This document shows, one piece after another, positions 34,286 to 41,225 of a stretch of DNA of 42,900 nucleotides. Position 1 is the stretch's first letter, and each line of letters opens with the position of its first letter. Location: contig JAFXUI010000006.1 of assembly GCA_017535105.1 (NCBI GenBank), positions 1 through 42,900 on the forward strand, read 5' to 3'. Made by a program: the position numbers and the translations under genes. The stretch comes from Alphaproteobacteria bacterium. GTDB lineage: Bacteria; Pseudomonadota; Alphaproteobacteria; Rs-D84. The notes under the pieces were generated by a model that saw only the letters and a program-made list of their open reading frames with translations, was not told where the DNA came from and made no database searches.

Positions 34286-34314
34286 TATTATACCATTTTT
34301 GGCGTGCTCTGTAA
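34286..34314 (-). promoter_or_regulatory. Promoter of paralogue B
   Basis: On the minus strand: TTTACA (34314-34309), 17 bases, TGG before TATAAT (34291-34286). The leader of about 75 bases contains GCGGA/TCCGC, which can form a hairpin just before the AGGAG. Confidence 0.6.
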
Positions 34315-34386
34315 AGCCAGAAAACAGTTTCAGAAACGCATATTTTTGTCTTTGGGTTTTGATGAATAAGTAGTAATATAGGGGTG

Positions 34387-34944
34387 ATGAGAAAAATATT
34401 ATCCATTTTCGCGATTTTGTGTTTTGTCGCGCCCGCATTCGCGGCAACAAACCCGATGTTTAGTGACGGCTATGAAAATTCCGTCATGCTGAACGTTGCC
34501 CAAAGCACCGGTTCACACAATATTCGCAAATTGATTTGGCCACCTGATTGGACAATTTATCCACAAACGCTTATTATGATGACATACGCACAACCAATGG
34601 AAATTATGCGCTTGCCATCACGTATGAATATCAGCATCGTACAAAACATCGCCTATGAATCAAGCCACGGTTTATCGTTCATCGGTGTAGGCATGTCATG
34701 GGACGTATCATTGTTTGACTGGCGCGGTTATTACCTTGGCATTGGCATCGGCCCATATTACCGCGACAATCGCGACCGCTGGGTTTCAAGCCGACTGATG
34801 TTTGGTGAAAAAGTATTTATTGGAAAAGATATTTCTGACCGTTGGCGCGGCGAATTCTTTACCCAGCACTTTTCCAACGGTGATTTAACCGACATAAATA
34901 CTGGGTTTAATTTTATCGGTCTGGGCATAAATTACAGTTTTTAA
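34387..34944 (+). CDS. PagL-like outer-membrane lipid A deacylase homologue
   Basis: The 185-residue protein has a signal peptide (cut near AFA-AT), amphipathic beta strands and a C-terminal phenylalanine (INYSF). Near the end it has EFFTQHFSNGDLTDINTGF, matching the PagL catalytic segment with H-x-S and the following Asn. PagL enzymes remove the 3-O acyl chain of lipid A in the outer membrane and change host recognition. The third catalytic residue of Pseudomonas PagL (Glu, in N-D-G-x-E) appears as Asn here, so activity is uncertain. The ATG at 34387 follows AGGGGTG; a GTG one codon upstream is the alternative. Confidence 0.65.
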   Translation: MRKILSIFAILCFVAPAFAATNPMFSDGYENSVMLNVAQSTGSHNIRKLIWPPDWTIYPQTLIMMTYAQPMEIMRLPSRMNISIVQNIAYESSHGLSFIGVGMSWDVSLFDWRGYYLGIGIGPYYRDNRDRWVSSRLMFGEKVFIGKDISDRWRGEFFTQHFSNGDLTDINTGFNFIGLGINYSF

Positions 34945-34962
34945 CCCAAACCTATTATTTTG

Positions 34963-34990
34963 TTGACAAATTAAATATCTGTGATAAATT
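34963..34990 (+). promoter_or_regulatory. Sigma-70 promoter of the 103-residue gene
   Basis: TTGACA at 34963-34968, 16 bases and TAAATT at 34985-34990. Confidence 0.65.
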
Positions 34991-35021
34991 GCCATACCTA
35001 TCGAAAAATAAAGGGTATATT

Positions 35022-35333
35022 ATGGCAACTATTACAGATGATATTTGTGATTTGATTCGCAGTCCAGAATACAAAATGCAATACAAGCCATTTCGCACAA
35101 AAGATGGCCGTTCTTGTGTTAAAAACTATGTTTTGACCGCGGGCAGTTTTAACGAACGTATCGACATTACATTCAATACACGTTTTGTTGAAATTTTCGC
35201 ATTCAGCAACAGAAATTCTAAATATTACGAACGTTTATCGTTGGACGTATTTGCAGAAAAATTCCGTGCTGACAAGATTAGAGAGTTATTGGCTGCTAAA
35301 CTTCCTGCAAAGAAAACAGTTCGTTGCAGATAA
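35022..35333 (+). CDS. Small hypothetical protein, 103 residues
   Basis: Not recognised. A small soluble protein without signal peptide. It starts MATITDDICDLIRSPEYKMQ after AAAGGG, and an upstream in-frame ATG at 34989 falls within the -10 region and is rejected. It alternates helices and strands (YVLTAGSFNERIDITF, FVEIFAFSNR) with a Lys-rich end. By eye it shares a D-[IV]-x3-I-x-S-x-[YK] start and a hydrophobic strand pattern with the 104-residue protein at 35937-36251. It has its own promoter and a terminator shared with the next, convergent gene. Confidence 0.65.
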   Translation: MATITDDICDLIRSPEYKMQYKPFRTKDGRSCVKNYVLTAGSFNERIDITFNTRFVEIFAFSNRNSKYYERLSLDVFAEKFRADKIRELLAAKLPAKKTVRCR

Positions 35334-35343
35334 AACGAAAATT

Positions 35344-35380
35344 ACAAATAAAAAAAAACGCCCGTTTGGGCGTTTTTTTA
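35344..35380. terminator. Bidirectional terminator
   Basis: AAAAACGCCC / GGGCGTTTTT (35354-35363 with 35368-35377) lies between the convergent genes ending at 35333 and 35378. Confidence 0.85.
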
Positions 35381-35845
35381 TTCTGCTGTTGGTTGCTGGA
35401 ACATACCCTTAATTGCGGCGCCAGTTTCTTTGGCATCTGCTTTGACCTGTTTTGCGGCTGCCTTTATTTCTTTGGCTGTTTCAACCGCGGCATTTTTCTT
35501 TTCAACAACTTCGTTCACTTGTTCGTTTGCAGAATCAACCGCGCCGGATTTCACCGCTTCGACTGTTTCTTTTGCTTCGGCAACTTGGGCCTTTAATGAC
35601 TTTTTCACAAACTTGGAACATTTTTTTGACAGTGCCTTTACATTATCCGCCAAACATGTTGGAATTGTTTTTTCGCCCAACAAGATTTCTGGACAGAACT
35701 TGCTGACTTCGTCTTTATTACACGCTTCGGCCAATGTGGTTGGTTCGGCTTCTTTTTGTCCCAGACCCAAAAAGTCCAGCAATCCCGCATTCGCGGATGA
35801 AACCGTCATAATTGCGGTGGCACCAAAAAGTACATATTTTTTCAT
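35378..35845 (-). CDS. Secreted protein with GLG1-type cysteine repeat
   Basis: The 155-residue protein has a signal peptide (cut near ANA-GL). One cysteine-rich repeat follows (about 42-78): C-N-K-D-E-V-x3-C-x11-T-C-L-A-D-N-x6-K-K-C, which fits the GLG1/cysteine-rich repeat pattern found in small secreted bacterial proteins. The rest is a Lys/Glu/Ala-rich helical tail, probably a coiled coil. It is likely periplasmic; function unknown. The promoter was not clear; AAAGGGGA lies before the ATG. Confidence 0.75.
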   Translation of the reverse strand: MKKYVLFGATAIMTVSSANAGLLDFLGLGQKEAEPTTLAEACNKDEVSKFCPEILLGEKTIPTCLADNVKALSKKCSKFVKKSLKAQVAEAKETVEAVKSGAVDSANEQVNEVVEKKNAAVETAKEIKAAAKQVKADAKETGAAIKGMFQQPTAE

Positions 35846-35902
35846 ATTTTCCCCTTTTCGTTATTGGTAATAAAATCATAGAAAATAAACGTCTTACGCG
35901 TC

Positions 35903-35930
35903 AACAAAAAACCGCCCAAACGGGCGGTTG
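35903..35930 (-). terminator. Terminator of the 104-residue gene
   Basis: AACCGCCC / GGGCGGTT (35910-35917 with 35922-35929) with T-runs on the minus strand. Confidence 0.85.
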
Positions 35931-35936
35931 TACCAA

Positions 35937-36251
35937 TTACAGACTGTTGATATGATTAACCATGGCGACAGTATTATGTGCAAGCAACATATCTTTGAAA
36001 CGATTAACCGTTTTCTCTCCGTGAGCCGTCGTAAGTTTAACAGAGTTTGCATATTGAATCTTGTTTTTCGCATATGCTGTGATATTCATCGTATCTTTTG
36101 TGATACAAATGTACATTTTATGAGACGGCTGTTTATAGTGGTGTAATTTATAAATAATATCCCGTACAACAGTTGGTTCTGCGGGCTGATATTCTATTTT
36201 ATACACAGACTGGTTAATCATATTATAAACATCATTAAGGTTCTTTATCAT
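35937..36251 (-). CDS. Small hypothetical protein, 104 residues
   Basis: Not recognised. A soluble, slightly basic protein starting MIKNLNDVYNMINQSVYKIE. Strands rich in Y/I and a helical end (KTVNRFKDMLLAH) recall the gene at 35022. AAAGGGG lies before the ATG and a TTGACA promoter stands upstream. A strong terminator follows. Confidence 0.65.
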   Translation of the reverse strand: MIKNLNDVYNMINQSVYKIEYQPAEPTVVRDIIYKLHHYKQPSHKMYICITKDTMNITAYAKNKIQYANSVKLTTAHGEKTVNRFKDMLLAHNTVAMVNHINSL

Positions 36252-36280
36252 ATTACACCCCTTTTGTTAAATCAGAACAG

Positions 36281-36309
36281 TTTGTAGCATACAACACCCA
36301 TATTGTCAA
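36281..36309 (-). promoter_or_regulatory. Sigma-70 promoter of the 104-residue gene
   Basis: On the minus strand: TTGACA (36309-36304), 17 bases, TACAAA (36286-36281). Confidence 0.6.
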
Positions 36310-36321
36310 CTTTTTGACACA

Positions 36322-36350
36322 AAAAAACCGCCCAAATGGGCGGTTTTCAT
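36322..36350 (-). terminator. Terminator of ppdK
   Basis: AAAACCGCCC / GGGCGGTTTT (36324-36333 with 36338-36347), followed by T residues on the minus strand, just after the ppdK stop. Confidence 0.85.
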
Positions 36351-36357
36351 TTGCGTT

Positions 36358-39015
36358 TTAGTTCCGTGGGAACTTGACTGCGGCTTGTGCTGCTGCCAAG
36401 CGTGCGATTGGCACACGGAATGGACTGCACGATACAGAATTGAATCCACATTTATGGAAGAATTCAATAGAGTCTGGATCGCCACCGTGTTCACCACATA
36501 CGCCAAGGTGAATTTTGTCGCCCTTGGTCGCACGTGCCTTGGCCACTGCGTCCTTAATCAACAGACCAACACCCAATTGGTCAACCGATGCGAACGGGTC
36601 GGCAACGTAAACACCGCGTGCGCGATATTCGTCCAAAATCTTGCCCGTATCATCACGGCTCATACCCAATGTGGTTTGTGTCAAATCGTTTGTTCCGAAT
36701 TCAAAGAATTCGCAAGATTCGGCGATTTCATTTGCCAACAATGCTGCACGTGGCAATTCAATCATTGAACCAACGGTATATTCAACACGTGCACCAGTTT
36801 CTGCGAACAGGCTTTCTGCTGTTGCATCAATAACGGCCTTGACGATATCGACTTCTTTTTTCGAACCAACCAATGGAACTTCGATTTCTGGGTGTACGAT
36901 AACGCCCGCGTTCTTGCATTCCAGCGCAGCCGACAAAATCGCGCGTGTCTGCATTTCGCAGATTTCTGGGTATGTAATTGCCAAACGGCAACCACGATGA
37001 CCCAACATTGGATTTTGTTCTTTCAATGCTTCGCTGCGTTGTTTTACGAATTCAACCGACTTACCAATATGTGCTGCCAAAGCTGCGATATCTTCTTCGG
37101 TGTGTGGCAAAAATTCGTGAAGTGGTGGGTCAATCAAACGAATTGTGACCGGCAGACCGTCCATAATCTTGAACAATTCAACAAAGTCCGCTTTCTGGTA
37201 CGGCAACAATTTTGCCAATGCCGCACGGCGACCTTCGACATCATCTGCCAAAATCATTTCACGCATATCTTGGATACGTGATGGGTCAAAGAACATGTGT
37301 TCTGTACGCGCCAAGCCGATACCTTCGGCACCAAATTCACGTGCTTGTTTTGCGTCTTTTGGTGTTTCAGCATTTGCTTTAACTGTCAATGTTTTGATTT
37401 CATCAACCCATTTCATCAATGTTCCAAAATTACCCGTCATTTCCACAGATACGGTTGGAACCGCACCTTCGATGATTTCACCACGTGCACCATCGATTGA
37501 AACCCAATCACCTTCGTGGATAACAGCGCCAGATGTTGTTTTCAATGTTTTGGTATCATAGTCAATTTTGATGTCTGGCGAACCAGAAACGCATGGTGTA
37601 CCCATACCACGTGCAACCACCGCCGCGTGTGATGTCATACCACCACGTGCCGTGATAACACCCTGGGCTGCGTTCATACCCGCAATGTCTTCTGGGGATG
37701 TTTCAACGCGGATAAGCATAACTTTTTTGCCCTCAGACGCCCATTTTTCAGCATCTTCGGCATTGAACACTGCTTGACCAACTGCGGCACCTGGGGACGC
37801 TGGCAAACCAGTTGCAATAACTTTCTTGTCTGCCTTTGGATCCAACATCGGGTGCAACAAGTGATTTAATTGATCGGCACCAACGCGCAAAATTGCTTCT
37901 TCTTTGGTCAACAAGCCTTCATCAACCATTTCAACCGCCATACGAACAGCGGCGGCCGCGGTACGTTTACCGTTACGGCACTGCAACATCCACAATTTTC
38001 CATGTTCAATTGTGAATTCCATGTCTTGCATGTCTTTATAGTGCTTTTCCAACTTTTCACGAACATCGCACAAATCTTTATAAACCTCTGGCATTGATTC
38101 TTCCAATGACACACGGCCAGAATCATCTTTGCTCATTGGTTGTGGTGTACGAATACCCGCCACAACGTCTTCACCCTGGGCATTAATCAGGTATTCACCA
38201 TAGTATTTGTTTTCACCGGTTGCTGGGTCACGGCTGAAGCATACGCCAGTCGCAGAATCATCACCAGAATTACCAAACACCATTGCTTGAACGTTCACTG
38301 CGGTACCCCAATCGCCTGGGATATTGTTGATTTTGCGGTATGTGATTGCCTTTTTGGACATCCAAGAACCGAACACCGCACCAATACCCAATTTCAACTG
38401 TTCCCATGGATCTTGTGGGAAAACTTTACCAATCTTGACACCGATTTCTTTGAACTGTTCGACCAATTCTTTCAAATCGTCCGCGGTCAGTTCGGTATCA
38501 ACCTTGTAGCCTTTGTCTTCTTTCATCTTTTCCAATGTGTGTTCGAACAAGTCAATGTCCGCACCCAACACAACGTCAGAAAACATCATAATAAAGCGGC
38601 GATATGAATCGTATGCAAAGCGTTCGTTATTTGAAGATTTTGCCAATGCTTTTACTGTTTCATCGTTCAAACCCAAATTCAAAACCGTGTCCATCATACC
38701 CGGCATGGAAACGCGCGCACCCGAACGGACAGATACCAACAATGGATTGTCCATATCGGCAAACTTTTTGCCCATAATGTTTTCAATGTGCTTAATACCC
38801 GCTTCTACCTGTTCCATCAAATCAGCTGGATAGGTTTGGTTGTTATCATAGTAGTATGTACAAACTTCGGTTGTGACCGTAAAGCCCGCAGGCACCGGCA
38901 AACCAACCAAATTCATTTCTGCCAGGTTGGCACCCTTGCCACCCAACAAGTTCCGCATATCAGCACGACCTTCGGCCGCACCGTTACCAAATGTGTATAC
39001 CCATTTGTTACTCAT
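36358..39015 (-). CDS. ppdK: Pyruvate, phosphate dikinase
   Basis: An 885-residue enzyme that interconverts pyruvate, ATP and phosphate with PEP, AMP and pyrophosphate. The N-terminal ATP-grasp half starts MSNKWVYTFGNGAAEG and has LLGGKGANLAEM and LLVSVRSGARVSMPGMMDT. The swivelling histidine domain has GGMTSHAAVVARGMGTPCVSG, with the phosphorylated His. The C-terminal TIM barrel has FGTNDLTQTTLG and CGEHGGD, with the catalytic Cys. Full length, complete and alone in its transcription unit with a good promoter and AAAGGAG. In Rickettsiales it links pyruvate to PEP when a full glycolysis is missing; that would be consistent here but is not shown. Confidence 0.97.
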   Translation of the reverse strand: MSNKWVYTFGNGAAEGRADMRNLLGGKGANLAEMNLVGLPVPAGFTVTTEVCTYYYDNNQTYPADLMEQVEAGIKHIENIMGKKFADMDNPLLVSVRSGARVSMPGMMDTVLNLGLNDETVKALAKSSNNERFAYDSYRRFIMMFSDVVLGADIDLFEHTLEKMKEDKGYKVDTELTADDLKELVEQFKEIGVKIGKVFPQDPWEQLKLGIGAVFGSWMSKKAITYRKINNIPGDWGTAVNVQAMVFGNSGDDSATGVCFSRDPATGENKYYGEYLINAQGEDVVAGIRTPQPMSKDDSGRVSLEESMPEVYKDLCDVREKLEKHYKDMQDMEFTIEHGKLWMLQCRNGKRTAAAAVRMAVEMVDEGLLTKEEAILRVGADQLNHLLHPMLDPKADKKVIATGLPASPGAAVGQAVFNAEDAEKWASEGKKVMLIRVETSPEDIAGMNAAQGVITARGGMTSHAAVVARGMGTPCVSGSPDIKIDYDTKTLKTTSGAVIHEGDWVSIDGARGEIIEGAVPTVSVEMTGNFGTLMKWVDEIKTLTVKANAETPKDAKQAREFGAEGIGLARTEHMFFDPSRIQDMREMILADDVEGRRAALAKLLPYQKADFVELFKIMDGLPVTIRLIDPPLHEFLPHTEEDIAALAAHIGKSVEFVKQRSEALKEQNPMLGHRGCRLAITYPEICEMQTRAILSAALECKNAGVIVHPEIEVPLVGSKKEVDIVKAVIDATAESLFAETGARVEYTVGSMIELPRAALLANEIAESCEFFEFGTNDLTQTTLGMSRDDTGKILDEYRARGVYVADPFASVDQLGVGLLIKDAVAKARATKGDKIHLGVCGEHGGDPDSIEFFHKCGFNSVSCSPFRVPIARLAAAQAAVKFPRN

Positions 39016-39043
39016 AATATCTCCTTTAATAAAAAGCCAAAAG

Positions 39044-39071
39044 ATTGTAAATAATTACAAATTAAATGCAA
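39044..39071 (-). promoter_or_regulatory. Sigma-70 promoter of ppdK
   Basis: On the minus strand: TTGCAT (39071-39066), 16 bases, TACAAT (39049-39044). The leader is about 20 bases and includes AAAGGAG. Confidence 0.7.
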
Positions 39072-39107
39072 GCGTAAAAAACCATTTTTTATGAAAAATA
39101 TTATAAA

Positions 39108-39140
39108 AAAATACCCTGTGAACACCACAGGGTATTTTTA
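39108..39140 (-). terminator. Terminator of the 117-residue gene
   Basis: AATACCCTGTG / CACAGGGTATT (39110-39120 with 39126-39136), 11 bp, with A- and T-rich flanks. Unlike most others here its core is not CCGCC/GGCGG. Confidence 0.8.
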
Positions 39141-39153
39141 TCAAGATTTTGCG

Positions 39154-39507
39154 TTATTTGCCGCAATCTTTACCTTTACAAACCGCACGGAATGTTGTGT
39201 ATGTTTCGTCTGGTTCATAGCGTACGACCGGTTCATACTGTTGTACTGTTTCACGAACAAAATATTCACGGTTTACAACGCGCGCAAATGGTTCGCCACA
39301 TGGTTCTGCTTTAACCGGTTCTGGAACCACAATCGGCTTTTCGCAAACGATTTTTGTAATAACCGCATGATGATGCGCCACCGCACGATTTAATTCTGAA
39401 CGCATAGACGCAACATCACAATTACCAGTACGCAATTCGACAACTTCTGCATTTGCCGCCACAATTGCCATGATTCCAACGAAAGAAGAAACCAAAACTT
39501 TTTTCAT
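39154..39507 (-). CDS. Small secreted cysteine-containing protein
   Basis: The 117-residue protein has a signal peptide (cut near ANA-EV). The mature part is about 98 residues with five cysteines (GNCDV, IVCEK, EPCGE, AVCKG, KDCGK), a His cluster (AVAHHHAV) and a Glu/Pro/Val-rich middle with repeated YEP (YEPVVRYEPDETY). Probably periplasmic. The histidines could bind metal, but this is only a suggestion. AAAGGCG lies before the ATG. Not recognised as a family. Confidence 0.7.
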   Translation of the reverse strand: MKKVLVSSFVGIMAIVAANAEVVELRTGNCDVASMRSELNRAVAHHHAVITKIVCEKPIVVPEPVKAEPCGEPFARVVNREYFVRETVQQYEPVVRYEPDETYTTFRAVCKGKDCGK

Positions 39508-39549
39508 ATTTATCGCCTTTTTGTCTGTCCATTCTCTCTGTTTTTGCCA

Positions 39550-39577
39550 ATCTTAGCCCATATTTTTCAATTATCAA
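39550..39577 (-). promoter_or_regulatory. Sigma-70 promoter of the 117-residue gene
   Basis: On the minus strand: TTGATA (39577-39572), 16 bases, TAAGAT (39555-39550). Confidence 0.6.
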
Positions 39578-39646
39578 CAAAAAATTGACAAAAACACAAA
39601 AGGCACGAATAAAATTGACATTGTGAATATTTTGTCTATTTTTTTC

Positions 39647-39674
39647 TTGCATTTGATTTTTTTAATGCTACTAT
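39647..39674 (+). promoter_or_regulatory. Sigma-70 promoter of the 154-residue gene
   Basis: TTGCAT at 39647-39652, 16 bases, TACTAT at 39669-39674. Confidence 0.6.
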
Positions 39675-39707
39675 AACCACACAAACAAGACACAAAGAGG
39701 TAAAAAA

Positions 39708-40172
39708 ATGGCAGAAAAGTCTAATAAAAACATTCGTTTCGACCCGCACAGATATCCAGATCGTGCAAACTATATTTTAAAGCAAATCAAGGACGGGTTG
39801 GAAAACTCGCATACTAAGTATGACATTGAACCAAGTTCAGATAGAAACAGCAATGCGTTTAAATCGATTACTGGTACAATGGCCGATGGCACAATGTTCA
39901 AAGTTGAACACATTGCACCAAAAACACAGAGTGAATCTGAAAAATTGTATGTTATGTACGGCAATGTTGAATTCTATTCTGAATGGGAAGGCATGGGTTT
40001 CAAAATCAACATTGTTAGTTTGATTGATGCTTTTATCAGCCAACAATATGTGTACGATATGAATTCTAATCGTTATGTGCAATTGCCAAAAGAAATGACA
40101 TTCACTGATAAACTTGACCATTTCCTTACACGTCTGAGAGCACCAAAAATAAAACAGCAAAGAACCAAATAA
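39708..40172 (+). CDS. Hypothetical protein, 154 residues
   Basis: Not recognised. A soluble protein without signal peptide or cysteines. It starts MAEKSNKNIRFDPHRYPDR, then a helix, then strand-rich parts (AFKSITGTMADGTMFKVEH, LYVMYGNVEFYSEW) and a basic end. AGAGG lies before the ATG. It is convergent with the next gene, with a shared terminator. Its build recalls the two small proteins at 35022 and 35937, but similarity is weak. Confidence 0.6.
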   Translation: MAEKSNKNIRFDPHRYPDRANYILKQIKDGLENSHTKYDIEPSSDRNSNAFKSITGTMADGTMFKVEHIAPKTQSESEKLYVMYGNVEFYSEWEGMGFKINIVSLIDAFISQQYVYDMNSNRYVQLPKEMTFTDKLDHFLTRLRAPKIKQQRTK

Positions 40173-40191
40173 AAGCAATATCTAATTTGTG

Positions 40192-40226
40192 TCTAAAAAA
40201 ACCGCCGAAAACGGCGGTTTTTATTT
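40192..40226. terminator. Bidirectional terminator
   Basis: AAACCGCCG / CGGCGGTTT (40199-40207 with 40212-40220), with A- and T-runs on both sides, between the convergent genes ending at 40172 and 40226. Confidence 0.85.
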
Positions 40227-40774
40227 TACTTGATGCGGGAATTTATCAAACTGTCCATATTCACAGTTCCCTTGGCACGTTCTGTTTCATACGAATTCAG
40301 CAATTCTTTGGCAAATTCAATTTTTTCTTGTTTTTCCTTATTCTGCTTGCGATTTATACCGAATATCAACCCCAATTCAAGCACAATCACAAAAGCACCC
40401 AAACCCAAAATCGTGACAATCTTTTCCTTGTTATCTTTTCTGGTCTTTTTCACTTTTGTCTGCGACAAGTCCTTTCCTTTGGTACACTTGTCATACAGCG
40501 CTTTTGCTGCGTTGTATAATTCGGAATTTTTGTCGCTGCGCATGATTTTACCATTGACCTTGGCCACATGTATTTTTTGCATATGCTGCTCAATATCATA
40601 AAAAGCAATATCTATATCGGGTTCCGTGCCCTTATGTAATTTCAACCAGCGATCATTCAGTGTTATTTCATACTGGCTAAAATTGTCATTCAAGTATTTC
40701 AGATTTGCCAAAATGACTGAATCTCTTAAATTTACCCAAAATTCTGTAAACAATGTTTCTTTATCATCTGCCAT
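40226..40774 (-). CDS. Single-span membrane protein, 182 residues
   Basis: Not recognised. The first 120 residues are soluble and helical, with an aromatic start (TLFTEFWVNLRDS). A very basic stretch (KVKKTRKDNKEK) then leads into one membrane helix (about 122-142, IVTILGLGAFVIVLELGLIF). A Lys/Glu-rich helix closes the protein. By the positive-inside rule the long N-terminal part is cytoplasmic and the last 40 residues face the periplasm. It follows the gene at 40804 by 29 bases and is probably cotranscribed with it. Confidence 0.6.
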   Translation of the reverse strand: MADDKETLFTEFWVNLRDSVILANLKYLNDNFSQYEITLNDRWLKLHKGTEPDIDIAFYDIEQHMQKIHVAKVNGKIMRSDKNSELYNAAKALYDKCTKGKDLSQTKVKKTRKDNKEKIVTILGLGAFVIVLELGLIFGINRKQNKEKQEKIEFAKELLNSYETERAKGTVNMDSLINSRIK

Positions 40775-40803
40775 AACATACCTTTTTGCGTATTTGCGCC
40801 GAT

Positions 40804-41139
40804 TTAACGCACCTTTTCTGAACGCGCTTTTTTCCGATATTCGCGCAAGATTTGGCGTCTTAATTGCCGATATTCCGGCAAACTTGCGTTATAATAGGTC
40901 AAAATGTTTTCCCGTCTGTGCAGTTCAACCCGCGTATATATGTCTAAATCTTTATCTTCCAGACGGCTTTTTATGTTGACCAGTTCTTGCTTTAAAACCT
41001 GTCTGTCCCTGTCGATTTTTTTACAAAATGAAAAACCACCCCACAGTTCCAGCGCAATAACTATGCTCAACTGAACGCATAAACACCAATCTGTCAAAAC
41101 TGGTTTTTTATTTACCTTTTTCTTTTTTTTCTTTGACAT
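40804..41139 (-). CDS. Small membrane-anchored coiled-coil protein, 111 residues
   Basis: Starting at 41139 the protein reads MSKKKKKKVNKK, then one membrane helix (about 17-38, WCLCVQLSIVIALELWGGFSFC) and a charged helix (about 40-111) rich in Lys, Arg, Glu and Leu. It may form a coiled coil. Topology like FtsB/FtsL or DivIC proteins (short basic cytoplasmic start, one helix, periplasmic coiled coil) is a possible reading, but no sequence motif supports it. GAAGGT lies before the ATG; an upstream start at 41154 is less likely. Confidence 0.55.
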   Translation of the reverse strand: MSKKKKKKVNKKPVLTDWCLCVQLSIVIALELWGGFSFCKKIDRDRQVLKQELVNIKSRLEDKDLDIYTRVELHRRENILTYYNASLPEYRQLRRQILREYRKKARSEKVR

Positions 41140-41172
41140 ATACAATACCTTCACCCAAGAAAATAGGCAAAT

Positions 41173-41200
41173 ATCTTAGCCAAAAAACGCAAAATGTCAA
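41173..41200 (-). promoter_or_regulatory. Sigma-70 promoter of the membrane-protein pair
   Basis: On the minus strand: TTGACA (41200-41195), 16 bases, TAAGAT (41178-41173). Confidence 0.65.
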
Positions 41201-41201
41201 T

Positions 41202-41225
41202 AAAAACCCGCCAAAACGGCGGGGA
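41202..41225 (-). terminator. Terminator of the tandem-repeat gene
   Basis: CCCGCC / GGCGGG (41207-41212 with 41218-41223), followed on the minus strand by TTTTTATTG, right after the TAA stop at 41226. Confidence 0.8.
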
